Below, piece after piece: positions 28,122 through 37,351 of a DNA stretch of 64,000 nt (the first letter of the stretch is position 1; each line of letters begins with the position of its first letter). The notes beneath the pieces were generated by a model, which was not told the DNA's origin, did not search any database, and was given only the letters and a program-made list of their open reading frames with translations. A program made the position numbers and the translations under genes. The stretch lies in contig CABHOV010000034.1 in the NCBI GenBank assembly GCA_902168185.1, positions 1-64,000 of the forward strand, given 5' to 3'. The stretch comes from an uncultured Bacteroides sp. Lineage in GTDB: Bacteria; Bacteroidota; Bacteroidia; Cytophagales; Cyclobacteriaceae.

Positions 28122-29054
28122 ATGCCTCATTCCAAACTCATTCGCATCGGTACCCGCGGAAGCAAGCTGGCTCTTTGGCAAGCAGAATATATTGCCAGTC
28201 TGATAAAACCTTCCGGATATTCGACAGAGATTATACCGATTGATACACGTGGTGATAAAATCCTGGATGTATCGATTGCCAAGATTGGTAGCAAAGGTGT
28301 ATTCACAGAAGAGATCGAAGCAAAATTGCTGGACGGTTCTATTGATATAGCTGTACACAGCGCAAAAGATCTTTCCTCAGATATTCCCGATGAATTGGAA
28401 ATCATCGCGTTCACCGAGCGCGAGCTTGTTAATGATGTCGTTGTCAGTACCAACAAAAAGATCAACATTACCTCCGACACATTGAAGATTGGTACTTCAT
28501 CTACCCGTAGGGTTGCGTTCCTGAAACATTTTTATCCCAACGTTGAAGCCGTCTCTATCCGCGGAAATCTTCAGACTCGTATCTCTAAAATGCAGGCCGG
28601 AGAATGTGATGCCTTGCTGCTTGCATATGCAGGTGTTCATCGCATGGGATACGATGATATGATCGTTGATAAAATAGCTACCAGTTATTTTGTACCGGCC
28701 GTTGGCCAGGGAACCATTGCTATAGAATGTCATAAGAAATTACCATTCGACAAGAAAGAAATTCTTTCACGTTGGGTGAATCACCCCGCTACAGAAGTTT
28801 GTCTTCACGCAGAGCGTGCATTCCTGAAAACGTTGCATGGTGGTTGCAGCATTCCTTCGTTTGGCTACGCTCATATAGAGGGTAATTCCATTTCATTGAA
28901 GGCCGGAATTATATCGCTGGATGGCCAGCGCGTGATCAAAGTAAAACGCACCTCCTCATTTGAAGAAGTAAAGGAGTTGGGAGAAATCGTTGCTAATGAA
29001 GTATTGAACATTGGCGGTGAACAGATTCTGAAAGAAATCAGACAACAACTATAA
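28122..29054 (+). CDS. hemC: Hydroxymethylbilane synthase (porphobilinogen deaminase)
   Basis: Polymerises four porphobilinogens into hydroxymethylbilane for haem and corrinoid synthesis, in the cytoplasm. All landmarks are present over 310 residues: IRIGTRGSKLALWQA at the start, the HSAKDLSSDIP loop, GTSSTRRVAFL, SIRGNLQTRI, AYAGVHRMG, and GQGTIAIEC. The dipyrromethane cofactor attaches to Cys242 in HGGCSIP. No other haem gene adjoins it. It is followed after 27 bp by a cyclophilin lipoprotein gene, possibly on the same transcript. The 78-bp spacer before it contains a TATATATACATGTATAGCG stretch. Confidence 0.97.
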   Translation: MPHSKLIRIGTRGSKLALWQAEYIASLIKPSGYSTEIIPIDTRGDKILDVSIAKIGSKGVFTEEIEAKLLDGSIDIAVHSAKDLSSDIPDELEIIAFTERELVNDVVVSTNKKINITSDTLKIGTSSTRRVAFLKHFYPNVEAVSIRGNLQTRISKMQAGECDALLLAYAGVHRMGYDDMIVDKIATSYFVPAVGQGTIAIECHKKLPFDKKEILSRWVNHPATEVCLHAERAFLKTLHGGCSIPSFGYAHIEGNSISLKAGIISLDGQRVIKVKRTSSFEEVKELGEIVANEVLNIGGEQILKEIRQQL

Positions 29055-29081
29055 GTATATAGATATACCGAATGATTAGCT

Positions 29082-29954
29082 ATGAATAAGTCGATCTCTA
29101 TTATCGCATTGATCTGCATCGTTATTTCCAGTTGTGCACAGGAAAAAGATTATGTCGTTACAATAAAAACCAAGTACGGTGACATGGTAGCGATACTCTA
29201 TGATGAGACACCCAAGCACAAGCAAAACTTCATCAAGCTTGCTCAACAGCATTATTTTGATAGTCTTCTTTTTCATCGTATCATCGAAGGGTTCATGATT
29301 CAAGGTGGTGATCCCGACTCCAAGAAAGCAGGCTCACAACAAATGCTGGGTCGCGGTGGCCCGGGATATACTATAGATTCCGAGATCAACCCGAAATATT
29401 TCCATGAGAAGGGATCGCTGTCCGCAGCACGCCTTGGCAATGAACAAAATCCGACAAAAGCTTCCAGCGGAAGTCAGTTTTATATAGTACAAGGATCAAA
29501 ATCTTCAGAAGATGAAATCAAGATTGATCCGGAAAAATACAATCAGGCCATGCAGCAGTTCTTTCAGAATCCTGCGAACCAGCCTGCTTATGATTCAATC
29601 GCAAAATTCTACCAGAGCGGTGATATGAAAGGTGCTCAAGCCTTCATCATGAAATTAAAACGGCGGGTAGAAAAGCAAACCGGTATAAAAACGGAAAAAG
29701 AAGTATCGCCTGAAAAATTAAAGGCATACTCTACCGTGGGAGGAACACCTCAACTCGATGGTGAGTATACGGTTTTCGGAAAAGTAATTAAAGGGCTTGA
29801 GGTAATCGACACGATTGCTACGCGACAAAAAGATCAGTTCGATCGTCCTGTAGAAGATATACGCATGACGGTTACCGTTGAAGAAGTATCAAAAAAGAAA
29901 ATAACTAAACTGTACGGATATCAATATCCACTGAAACCAAAGACCAAAAAATAG
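29082..29954 (+). CDS. Cyclophilin-type peptidyl-prolyl isomerase, lipoprotein
   Basis: A 290-residue prolyl isomerase assisting protein folding outside the cytoplasm. The lipobox ISSC places Cys18 as the lipidated residue. The cyclophilin core is split: the first half (YGDMVAILYDETPKHKQNFIKLA, LFHRIIEGFMIQGGDP, GSLSAARLGNEQNPTKASSGSQFYIV) is followed by a charged insertion (about 145-215). The closing element is YTVFGKVIKGLEVIDTIA, so it is about 100 residues longer than minimal cyclophilins. The catalytic-site FHR and QGGD residues are present. It lies between hemC and an RmlD-like gene, all on the plus strand. Confidence 0.95.
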   Translation: MNKSISIIALICIVISSCAQEKDYVVTIKTKYGDMVAILYDETPKHKQNFIKLAQQHYFDSLLFHRIIEGFMIQGGDPDSKKAGSQQMLGRGGPGYTIDSEINPKYFHEKGSLSAARLGNEQNPTKASSGSQFYIVQGSKSSEDEIKIDPEKYNQAMQQFFQNPANQPAYDSIAKFYQSGDMKGAQAFIMKLKRRVEKQTGIKTEKEVSPEKLKAYSTVGGTPQLDGEYTVFGKVIKGLEVIDTIATRQKDQFDRPVEDIRMTVTVEEVSKKKITKLYGYQYPLKPKTKK

Positions 29955-29986
29955 TTTCTCCGTCATAAACCCTTTCTATACTATAT

Positions 29987-30877
29987 ATGAAGATTCTTGT
30001 TACAGGCTCAAACGGACTGCTGGGCCAAAAACTTACTGAACTTTTAGAGAACGATCCATCGGTTACACTCATCGCCACGGCACGGGGTAAATCTGTTCTT
30101 CCCATTACAAAGGGCGAATACCACAGCCTGGATATTACGGATGCCAATGCTGTTGACCAGGTGTTCGCATCAACAAAGCCAGACGTAGTGATCAACACGG
30201 CCGCAATGACACAGGTCGATCAGTGTGAAACCGAGCGTGAGGCCTGCTGGACTGCCAATGTTACTTCCGTTGAGAATCTTGTGAACGCGTGCGCGAAGAA
30301 CAATACGCATTTAGTACATGTATCAACTGACTTTATATTTGATGGGACACGTGGTCCGCTTGATGAGAATGAGAAGCCCAACCCGGTAAATTACTACGGA
30401 GAAAGTAAGCTGGCAGCGGAAGAAGTAATACTGAAAAGTAAAATTGGATGGTCTATACTTCGCACCGTTCTGGTATATGGTATTACCAATGACATGAGCC
30501 GATCAAATATAGTGCTGTGGGTAAAAAATAGTCTGGAGCAAGGTAAAAAGATCCAGGTTGTAAACGACCAATGGCGCACGCCAACATTGGCGGAAGACCT
30601 GGCAGCAGGTTGTTTCCTCGCAGCAAAGAAAAAGGCCCAAGGAGTATATAATATATCCGGCAAAGATTTTCTTACACCCTATGATATAGCCATTGCTACC
30701 GCGGATTATTTCAAGCTTGACAAATCGCTGATCAGCCTCACGGACTCAACAAAATTTACACAGCCCGCTAAACGTCCTCCGAGAACCGGGTTTATCATCG
30801 ATAAGGCGAGAACTGATCTCGGCTACGAGCCACGTTCTTTTGCTGAAGGACTTGCTGTTTTAGAATCGCAGCTGTAA
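29987..30877 (+). CDS. RmlD-like NAD(P)-dependent sugar-nucleotide reductase
   Basis: A 296-residue extended SDR enzyme. The Rossmann fold carries GSNGLLGQ near residues 7-14, the active-site region shows VSTDFIFDGTRGPLDE, and the catalytic Tyr-Lys pair appears as YYGESKLAAE. This is the pattern of dTDP-4-dehydrorhamnose reductase and related enzymes, which make rhamnose-type sugars. There are no rmlABC genes adjacent, so its sugar substrate is uncertain; some relatives act in other pathways. It converges on an amino-acid permease with a strong terminator between them. Confidence 0.85.
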   Translation: MKILVTGSNGLLGQKLTELLENDPSVTLIATARGKSVLPITKGEYHSLDITDANAVDQVFASTKPDVVINTAAMTQVDQCETEREACWTANVTSVENLVNACAKNNTHLVHVSTDFIFDGTRGPLDENEKPNPVNYYGESKLAAEEVILKSKIGWSILRTVLVYGITNDMSRSNIVLWVKNSLEQGKKIQVVNDQWRTPTLAEDLAAGCFLAAKKKAQGVYNISGKDFLTPYDIAIATADYFKLDKSLISLTDSTKFTQPAKRPPRTGFIIDKARTDLGYEPRSFAEGLAVLESQL

Positions 30878-30878
30878 A

Positions 30879-30921
30879 CAAATGAAAAAAGCCATGAACA
30901 ACTCATGGCTTTTTTCATTTG
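30879..30921. terminator. Bidirectional terminator with 19-bp stem
   Basis: A perfect 19-bp stem (30879-30897 with 30903-30921) and a 5-nt loop, with T6 in the plus direction and A6 on the other arm. It serves both converging genes. Confidence 0.92.
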
Positions 30922-30934
30922 AAGATCTTGTAGT

Positions 30935-32341
30935 TTACTGTGTTTGTTTCTTTTGATGCACAGCAAAGTAATATATAGGAATCCCGATCAGCGTGATGAT
31001 TAATCCCGGCCATGTAAATGCTGGTTTATAATAAATCAGCAATGAACAGAACGTAACACCCATAACGATATATATCAATGGTAATATAGGGTATCCGAAC
31101 GCTTTGTAAGGTCTTGGTAAATCCGGGCGTTTCTTTCTGAGGATAAATATACCAACGATGGTAAGCATATAGAACAATACAACTACAAACGACACCATAT
31201 CCAGCAAGTCACCATACTTACCACTCAAGCACCAGAGGCTTGCCAGTATACATTGAACCCATAATGATTGCTGTGGTACAGCAAATTTATTCAGTTGGCC
31301 TGCCTGCTTAAAAAACAAACCATCTTTTGCCATGGTATAGTAAACACGCGCGCCTGCCAGAATCAACCCGTTGTTGCAACCAAACGTTGACACCATGATC
31401 ATCAACGCAATGATAACTGTACCTATATTTCCGAAGATGGCATGAGACGCTGCAACGGCAACACGATCTTTTTCAGCGTATGCTATTTCATGTAGCGGAA
31501 GCACCGCGGTATACATGATGTTTGCAGTTACATAGATGATCGTTACAATCAACGTTCCTAAAAATAAACTCAACCCTATATTGCGCTGTGGATTCTTGAT
31601 CTCTCCGGCAATGAACGTAACGTTGTTCCACGCATCACTGCTAAAGATAGAACCCACCATCGCGGCTGCTATAGCTCCAACTGCAGCAATGGTAGTATAG
31701 GTTTCTATACTGCCATCGGTATTTAACTTATGAAGATCCCACGCGTTCGTCCAGTTGGCAGTCCACACATCTCCCTTCATCATGATCAATCCAAAAGCGA
31801 TAAGACCAAACAAGCTCAATAGTTTCGCTACTGTGAATGTGGTTTGAATTGCCTTTCCTCCTTCTACCCCCTTGGTATTTATATAGGTCAGCAGTATAAT
31901 AATGACAATGGAAAGGAGCTGTGCCGGTGAAATGTGCGTGAACCCTAAATCGAGCAAAACTATATCTTCGCTTACTGCCGGAATTAGATAGGCGGTAAAC
32001 TTCGAAAAGGCCACACCTACCGCTGCAATGGTCCCGGTTTGGATGACAGCAAAAAAACTCCAGCCATACAAGAAAGCAACGAGTGGGTTATACGCTTCTT
32101 TCAGATACACATATTGGCCACCGGCCTTTGGAAACATACCGCTAAGCTCACCATAACTTACGGCAGCAGTAATGGTCATGAAGCCTGTGATCAACCATAC
32201 AGCGATTAACCATCCTGAACCACCAACATTACGCAGGATGTCTGCTCCTACAATAAAAATCCCTGAACCTATCATGGAGCCCGCTACAATCATCGTGGCA
32301 TCCCATAAGCCCAGCACCGGCTTAAACTTTGTTTCACTCAT
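30935..32341 (-). CDS. APC-superfamily amino-acid permease
   Basis: A 468-residue inner-membrane transporter with about twelve hydrophobic helices. The first has the family signature MIVAGSMIGSGIFI, whose GSGIF turn binds the amino-acid backbone. LSGMFPKAGGQYVYLKEAYNP follows, and GAARVYYTMAKDG-like (here GARVYYTMAKDGLFF) lies in the eighth segment region. This is the LAT/AAT-type amino acid permease layout, probably an exchanger or proton symporter. The specific amino acid cannot be read from sequence. It is monocistronic and divergent from a DUF3817 gene. Confidence 0.92.
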   Translation of the reverse strand: MSETKFKPVLGLWDATMIVAGSMIGSGIFIVGADILRNVGGSGWLIAVWLITGFMTITAAVSYGELSGMFPKAGGQYVYLKEAYNPLVAFLYGWSFFAVIQTGTIAAVGVAFSKFTAYLIPAVSEDIVLLDLGFTHISPAQLLSIVIIILLTYINTKGVEGGKAIQTTFTVAKLLSLFGLIAFGLIMMKGDVWTANWTNAWDLHKLNTDGSIETYTTIAAVGAIAAAMVGSIFSSDAWNNVTFIAGEIKNPQRNIGLSLFLGTLIVTIIYVTANIMYTAVLPLHEIAYAEKDRVAVAASHAIFGNIGTVIIALMIMVSTFGCNNGLILAGARVYYTMAKDGLFFKQAGQLNKFAVPQQSLWVQCILASLWCLSGKYGDLLDMVSFVVVLFYMLTIVGIFILRKKRPDLPRPYKAFGYPILPLIYIVMGVTFCSLLIYYKPAFTWPGLIITLIGIPIYYFAVHQKKQTQ

Positions 32342-32395
32342 GTGTATCTTCCTCTAAATATTTTGGGAAGATAAGTATTTCAAACAAAAACGAAA

Positions 32396-32403
32396 TACCT
32401 TTG
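32396..32403 (+). promoter_or_regulatory. Candidate -7 box for the DUF3817 gene
   Basis: TACCTTTG fits TAnnTTTG and lies 23 nt before the ATG at 32427. No TTG is found at the usual distance, so this is a partial match. Confidence 0.4.
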
Positions 32404-32426
32404 GCAGAATCCTATAGCGTGAATTC

Positions 32427-32726
32427 ATGACACAACTAATTGCAACTGTTTTAGGCCGCCTTCGCATCGTAGCCTTTCTGGAAGGAATATCATTTCTGGT
32501 GTTATTGGGCATCGCCATGCCGCTGAAGTATATGGCCGGTAACCCCGAACCTGTACGCATTGTAGGCATGGCCCATGGTGTACTCTTTATTGCATATATA
32601 GTGTTGCTTGTGCAAACCAAGTTCACCTATAACTGGACTTACTGGAGATCGTTCCTTGCCTTTATCGCTTCGCTTGTTCCGTTCGGTACATTCTATGCTG
32701 ACAAGAAGTTATTCAGAGAAGAGTAG
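32427..32726 (+). CDS. DUF3817 small membrane protein
   Basis: A 99-residue protein with three hydrophobic segments. It matches DUF3817: LRIVAFLEGISFLVLLGIAMPLKYM, a conserved GMAHGVLFIAYIV, and SLVPFGTFYADKKL at the end. The family is widespread in bacteria and mitochondria-like membrane contexts but has no assigned function. The gene stands alone between divergent and convergent neighbours. Identification rests on the motif order and length. Confidence 0.88.
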   Translation: MTQLIATVLGRLRIVAFLEGISFLVLLGIAMPLKYMAGNPEPVRIVGMAHGVLFIAYIVLLVQTKFTYNWTYWRSFLAFIASLVPFGTFYADKKLFREE

Positions 32727-32727
32727 T

Positions 32728-32755
32728 GTAAAGACCAGACAAGTCTAGTCTTTAC
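32728..32755. terminator. Possible hairpin terminator overlapping a stop codon
   Basis: gtaaagaccaga / tctagtctttac form a 12-bp stem with one mismatch and a 4-nt loop. It lacks a U-tract and overlaps the 3' end of the minus-strand lipoprotein gene, so it is a weak candidate. Confidence 0.4.
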
Positions 32756-33152
32756 GTTCACCCCATGTTTCGCAGAAGTTTGTGCGGGTATTGTTATATA
32801 AATCGCGAACGGTATAGTTCAGGCTCAAATCCATTCCGTGCATGGTACCTACGCCTTCAATCTCATAATCGTCCACAACCTGAAAGGGTATTGTTACCTT
32901 ATCACCAGACATATAAGCATGTACCTGGATATCGGCTCCATAAAAGTTATCAAGATATAGCACGTTTCCATTCGTACCATATTTAGTAACGTGTAGAGTA
33001 TAGTATGTATAGTCATTGAATGTTTCGCTGAACTCTTCCATGCTATAATAACCTACCACTTTGTCGCGCTCATCATAGCGAGGTTCTATAATATTAACCT
33101 GACATGATGCAAGGGCAACCAACAATGAAACCGCAACCAATAAACGTTTCAT
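32745..33152 (-). CDS. Small lipoprotein of unknown function
   Basis: A 135-residue predicted lipoprotein (lipobox LASC, Cys17) with a beta-rich mature part containing many Tyr residues (YYSMEEFSETFNDYTYYTLHVTKYG). It lacks a recognised domain. It is probably anchored in the outer membrane, as is usual for lipoproteins of this phylum. It is convergent with the DUF3817 gene and divergent from fmt. The 161-bp upstream spacer holds a weak TAAACTTG box on the minus strand (33181-33188). No function can be stated. Confidence 0.75.
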   Translation of the reverse strand: MKRLLVAVSLLVALASCQVNIIEPRYDERDKVVGYYSMEEFSETFNDYTYYTLHVTKYGTNGNVLYLDNFYGADIQVHAYMSGDKVTIPFQVVDDYEIEGVGTMHGMDLSLNYTVRDLYNNTRTNFCETWGERKD

Positions 33153-33296
33153 AACTTTAAGTTTTATACTGTTGATATTGCAAGTTTAAGGCCAACCTTA
33201 AGAACCGCGTCCTATTCACTCTAATCGAACAAATCACTGTATATAGCTACGGTGTGGTGTAATTTTCACACCTGTAAAATCACGAGCCATTACGCT

Positions 33297-33304
33297 TATA
33301 TTTG
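33297..33304 (+). promoter_or_regulatory. -7 box immediately before fmt
   Basis: TATATTTG lies 9 nt before the ATG at 33314, suggesting a very short or absent leader. No TTG is visible at the expected -33 position. Confidence 0.5.
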
Positions 33305-33313
33305 TGACTAGCT

Positions 33314-34234
33314 ATGAATCACCTGCGCATTATTTTTATGGGCACACCCGAGTTTGCGGTGCCCAGTCTTGAAATTCTAATTGAGAATAGGGCCACCGTT
33401 GTGGCGGTCGTTACCGCACCCGACAAACCTCAAGGCAGAGGACAAAAAATTGTATACTCGCCTGTGAAGGAATGCGCGATGAAGTACAACATCCCCGTAT
33501 TACAACCAACAAATTTAAAGTCGCCAGAGTTTTTAGAAGAGCTGAAAAGTTATCAGGCAAATCTTCAAATCGTAGTTGCGTTCAGAATGTTACCCGAAGT
33601 AGTGTGGGCTATGCCTTCATTCGGAACTTTTAATTTGCACGCTTCGCTTCTTCCACAATACCGTGGAGCTGCTCCTATTAATTGGGCGATCATTAATGGT
33701 GAAAAAGAAACAGGCGTAACAACGTTTTTTCTGAAACATGAGATTGATACCGGAAGTATAATTTACCAGGAGAAGGAACCTATTCACGATGACGATACCG
33801 TTGGTACATTGTATGAACGGATGATGGCAAAAGGCGCAAGGCTCGTATTAAAAACGGTACAGAGTATAGAAGCGAATGATTTCCCATCTATACCTCAACC
33901 TTCCGGTATAGAAATTAAACATGCTCCCAAAATATTTAAGGAGACGTGTCAGATCGATTGGAGAAAGACAAGTGAAGAGATCCGGAATTTTGTAAGAGGA
34001 TTAAGTCCATACCCAAGTGCTTGGGGAGTGATCAACCAAAAAACGTTTAAGATCTTTAAAGTATCGCTCCCGGATAAAAAGAATCACGAAAGTGCAGCCG
34101 GTACTGTTGACACGGACAATAAAAATTATCTTTACATACGAACTTCGGATGGTTGGATTGCCATTGATGAACTTCAACCGGAAGGAAAAAGAAGAATGAA
34201 CATCCAGGATTTTTTCAGAGGGAATAAACTATAA
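33314..34234 (+). CDS. fmt: Methionyl-tRNA formyltransferase
   Basis: Formylates initiator Met-tRNA with 10-formyl-tetrahydrofolate. The 306-residue protein starts [19 protein letters not shown] and has the catalytic region [25 protein letters not shown] (Asn, His and a distal Asp) in the formyltransferase domain (about 1-190). The C-terminal tRNA-binding domain runs from about 205 and contains [12 protein letters not shown]. The folate-using folA gene follows after 19 bp, a sensible pairing since DHFR maintains the folate pool. Peptide deformylase, the usual partner, is instead located at 39821 in the lon operon. Confidence 0.97.
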   Translation: MNHLRIIFMGTPEFAVPSLEILIENRATVVAVVTAPDKPQGRGQKIVYSPVKECAMKYNIPVLQPTNLKSPEFLEELKSYQANLQIVVAFRMLPEVVWAMPSFGTFNLHASLLPQYRGAAPINWAIINGEKETGVTTFFLKHEIDTGSIIYQEKEPIHDDDTVGTLYERMMAKGARLVLKTVQSIEANDFPSIPQPSGIEIKHAPKIFKETCQIDWRKTSEEIRNFVRGLSPYPSAWGVINQKTFKIFKVSLPDKKNHESAAGTVDTDNKNYLYIRTSDGWIAIDELQPEGKRRMNIQDFFRGNKL

Positions 34235-34253
34235 ATTGACTTTCATTCGGACT

Positions 34254-34754
34254 ATGAAAATATCGCTCATTGCTGCACACGCTCAAAATAGAGTTATAGG
34301 AAAGAACAACGATTTGCCGTGGCATCTTCCGGATGATATGAAATATTTCATGACCACTACACAAGGTCATTACTGCATCATGGGCCGAAAGAACTATGAT
34401 TCAATTCCTGCGAAATTCAAACCTCTGCCCAAGCGAACCAACATTGTAGTAACACGCCAACGAGATTTCCAGGCGCCTGGCTGCATTGTTGTAAATGCTA
34501 TAGAAGATGGAATAGCGCTTGCGCGGAAGAATGAAGAGACAGAAGTGTTTATTATTGGAGGAGCAGAGATCTATAAAACTTCATTGTCTTCAGCAGACCG
34601 GCTATACCTTACGGAAATACAAGCTGTTATTGATGGCGATGTATACTTCCCTGAATTCAAAAAAGAAGAATGGAAAGAGGTCTCCCGTCAACATCATCCT
34701 GTTGATCAGCGCCATATATATGCTTTTGATTTCGTGATTTACGAAAGACGCTAA
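34254..34754 (+). CDS. folA: Dihydrofolate reductase
   Basis: Reduces dihydrofolate to tetrahydrofolate with NADPH. The 166-residue protein begins [32 protein letters not shown]; the upstream TTG at 34236 adds six residues that do not belong. Key features are the [13 protein letters not shown] folate site (Asp in PDD is the proton-relay residue), the NADPH site [10 protein letters not shown], and [11 protein letters not shown]. Length is typical. It lies 19 bp after fmt on one transcript. The next gene converges from the minus strand. Confidence 0.97.
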   Translation: MKISLIAAHAQNRVIGKNNDLPWHLPDDMKYFMTTTQGHYCIMGRKNYDSIPAKFKPLPKRTNIVVTRQRDFQAPGCIVVNAIEDGIALARKNEETEVFIIGGAEIYKTSLSSADRLYLTEIQAVIDGDVYFPEFKKEEWKEVSRQHHPVDQRHIYAFDFVIYERR

Positions 34755-34775
34755 CGAAGGATATACTTCCCGATA

Positions 34776-35702
34776 TCAGGCTACTTCTTCGCCTGGCTTG
34801 GTTTTCCAACGCTCGTGCATCCACACCCACTGCTCGGGGTGCTCGCGGATCTGCTGCTCTATAAATCCTGTAAGGATCTGCGTGTTATAGACCATGTCGG
34901 CTTCATCATCGCCGGTAACGGTAATGGGTATTTCAGGAAGTATATACATGTGTTGCTTCCAGTCTTTACCAAGATATATATAGGTTGGCACTACTATAGC
35001 ACCTGTCTTCATTGCCAGTACAGTCGCACCCACAGGTGTTGCTGCAGGTTTGCCAAAGAAATTCACAAAACGGCTTTTCACTTTTGTGTCCTGATCGATC
35101 AGCAAGGCTACAGAGCCGCCCGACTTAAGGATCTTGAGCATTCGGAAAGTTTCCCGGCCACGTTCAATAGGAATCGCGCCATGCTTGTTCCTATATTCCC
35201 ACAACAGATTATTCAAACGTTCATCCTTCAACGGTGTCCCGATAATATTCGGGTTCAATCCGCGCAGCGCCATCGTTGTTACCTGAAGATCGAATGCCCC
35301 CAAATGACAGGTGAGAAAAATTATACCTTTTCCTTTCTGGCGGGCAGCTTCATAATTTTCAAATCCATATACTACCAAAAACTTTTGCAGATCTTCCCAG
35401 GTGTTTACAGAACCTGAGGCACGCAAAATATCGCCAGCGTTTTTGCCCAGGTATTCAAAAGTTTTACGCGACAGCCTTTTTATCTCTTCAGCACTCTTCT
35501 CTTTTTTGAAGGCCAGCGTTAAATGCCGGTGTGTGAGCTTGCGCGTATGGGAAGCAAAAACATACGCCACTTTACCGAGGAAGCCACAAAACTTCAACCA
35601 GGCAACGCGCGGCATGCGGTTGGAAATAAAAATCAGGAACTGAACAAACCGGTAAACGATCGTATACCGTATCTTTCTGCGTATTTTCTTGGCTCCATGC
35701 AT
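34776..35702 (-). CDS. LpxL/HtrB-family lipid A acyltransferase
   Basis: A 308-residue membrane-bound lysophospholipid acyltransferase-type enzyme, probably adding a secondary acyl chain to lipid A precursor. An N-terminal amphipathic or membrane helix (about 15-50) precedes the catalytic motif HLGAFD (His133, Asp138). A second motif IPIERGRETFRML and a third DQDTKVKSRFVNFFGKPAATPVG follow, the usual set of this family. It ends in HPEQWVWMHERWK. Which acylation step it performs is not determinable. A TATCTTCG box lies on the minus strand six bases before the start, close to the -7 consensus. Confidence 0.9.
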   Translation of the reverse strand: MHGAKKIRRKIRYTIVYRFVQFLIFISNRMPRVAWLKFCGFLGKVAYVFASHTRKLTHRHLTLAFKKEKSAEEIKRLSRKTFEYLGKNAGDILRASGSVNTWEDLQKFLVVYGFENYEAARQKGKGIIFLTCHLGAFDLQVTTMALRGLNPNIIGTPLKDERLNNLLWEYRNKHGAIPIERGRETFRMLKILKSGGSVALLIDQDTKVKSRFVNFFGKPAATPVGATVLAMKTGAIVVPTYIYLGKDWKQHMYILPEIPITVTGDDEADMVYNTQILTGFIEQQIREHPEQWVWMHERWKTKPGEEVA

Positions 35703-35767
35703 GTGGCGCGAAGATAAGCGTTAATAAGTTTATTTGTAAACTCCACAAAAAAGCATCATTCCAGGAT

Positions 35768-36271
35768 ATGAAAACCTTATACATAGTACGGCATGCGAAA
35801 TCGAGTTGGGCTAACCCATCGCAGGATGATTTTGAGCGCCCGTTAAACGATCGTGGTAAGAATGATGCGCCTCGCATGGGCAAACGACTCAAAGAAAAAG
35901 AAGTACACCCAGACTTGATTGTAAGCAGTTCTGCCAAGCGTGCTTATTCTACCGCCAAGCGAATTGCCAAGGTATTGAACTATCCCAAAGAAAAAATCAA
36001 GGCCTTAAAATCTTTGTACCATGCGGACGAAGAAAGTATGCTTGCTGTGATACAGGATATCAAAGACAAACATAATGTGGTGATGCTTTTTGGTCACAAC
36101 CCGGGGCTTACCGAGTTTGTGAATTCATTTCAAAATATAGAGCTTGACATTGATAATATACCTACCTGTGGTGTCATCGCATTTCAGCTGAACATTGATT
36201 CCTGGAAGGATGCCTCCTGGGGAAAAGGCAAGATGTTGTTTTTCGATTATCCGAAAAATCAAAAAGACTAA
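35768..36271 (+). CDS. SixA-like histidine phosphatase
   Basis: A 167-residue histidine-phosphatase-superfamily protein. The N-terminal RHAKSSW motif holds the phospho-accepting His9. Further features are RPLNDRGKNDAPRMG, SSSAKRAYSTAKRIA and FGHNPGLTEFVN with the second catalytic His. SixA dephosphorylates phosphohistidine on Hpt domains in E. coli; this homologue may act on phosphohistidine or small phosphoesters. Its substrate here is not established. It stands alone, divergent from the acyltransferase gene. Confidence 0.9.
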   Translation: MKTLYIVRHAKSSWANPSQDDFERPLNDRGKNDAPRMGKRLKEKEVHPDLIVSSSAKRAYSTAKRIAKVLNYPKEKIKALKSLYHADEESMLAVIQDIKDKHNVVMLFGHNPGLTEFVNSFQNIELDIDNIPTCGVIAFQLNIDSWKDASWGKGKMLFFDYPKNQKD

Positions 36272-36283
36272 GTATATATAGGG

Positions 36284-37351
36284 CTAGTGTATCAGGGCTT
36301 TGGGCAAATCCCAGATGCGTTTCTTCAAGAATCCGATCTCTCCGAAACGATAACCGATCAGCATCTTGAAAGTTGTATTGGAACTTAGGAGTTGTGTGTC
36401 TTCAAATCTTGCAGAGCGCCCCTGTGCTATAAAACTAAATCCACCGAAGACGCGGTCCCCGTTATACCCGAGTCCTATACGGGCTGCGGCATACGCGTTG
36501 AACTTTATATCATTTTTTTCTACGCCATCTTCACGAAGGGACTCCAGCCAGTTATGTGCCGGACCCACAGCGAGTGTACCGTTGAGAAAAAATCCTTTAT
36601 AGATCAAGCTATAGGTATAGCCGGGTGCTATACCGAGTGTTGTTACTTTGAAAGATTTTATCTGGGATGCTGTTCCGAAACTGCTGCTATAGTCTTCGCC
36701 CAGAATGGCTGAATCACCCGCGGCCTTAAAACTGCTCAACGAACCAAAGATGAGGAATGAACCCGCACTTCGTAATTGTTGATCGATAAAGTTATAGGTT
36801 GACCGGAACGAAAACTTTTTGTTGTTGAATGTATAGTTTACACTCACGCCATTGTTATGAGTCTCTATATCCCTACGATGTGGGTAGGGTTGATTAGCCG
36901 CAATCTTTACAGAAGGATCATCCGCATAAAAGCCATCATAATTTTGAAAGTAAGCATCGATGCCCCACTTTCTTCCAATGATGTTGAGTTGAAGATCGCT
37001 GGCATCTGATTCACCATAAATGCGCCTGTTGGTTTCATCCTGAGGAAGCGCGAATGTTACTTCAATCGCCAGCTCAAATAAATACATGCCAAGGCCAAAG
37101 CTATAGGGCTTGTTGGAACGATACGTTACTGAAGTTTTTGAATCCTTCTCACGTTGTATCTCAAATCCAAGCCTGCGCTGCTTTAACACCGGCCACAGAA
37201 AAAAATGATTCGGGAATGTCTTTATATACTTCGACCGAACGGAATCATACCCTGGCTCATATGCAGCGGTGACTGAAATTTCATCCTGCGCAAGCGCAGG
37301 TATAGTCGATGCTATAGTAAAAAATAAAAGCGCGACCCAACCGTATTTCAT
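36284..37351 (-). CDS. DUF4421 outer-membrane protein
   Basis: A 355-residue exported protein with signal peptide ending ALAQ. The mature part begins with DSVRSKYIKTFPNHFFLWPVLKQRRLGFEIQ and shows alternating beta strands ending in an aromatic-terminated barrel strand (MLIGYRFGEIGFLKKR). This matches DUF4421, a Bacteroidota outer-membrane family of unknown role. Its ATG overlaps the hslU stop by one base (TGATG), so translation is probably coupled. It closes the lon-def-porQ-hslU cluster and likely depends on that transcript. Confidence 0.85.
   Translation of the reverse strand: MKYGWVALLFFTIASTIPALAQDEISVTAAYEPGYDSVRSKYIKTFPNHFFLWPVLKQRRLGFEIQREKDSKTSVTYRSNKPYSFGLGMYLFELAIEVTFALPQDETNRRIYGESDASDLQLNIIGRKWGIDAYFQNYDGFYADDPSVKIAANQPYPHRRDIETHNNGVSVNYTFNNKKFSFRSTYNFIDQQLRSAGSFLIFGSLSSFKAAGDSAILGEDYSSSFGTASQIKSFKVTTLGIAPGYTYSLIYKGFFLNGTLAVGPAHNWLESLREDGVEKNDIKFNAYAAARIGLGYNGDRVFGGFSFIAQGRSARFEDTQLLSSNTTFKMLIGYRFGEIGFLKKRIWDLPKALIH

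Noticed and set aside
34815-35417. 200-codon plus-strand open frame
   Set aside because: Fully antisense to the LpxL-type acyltransferase; the Cys/His-rich translation is a shadow.
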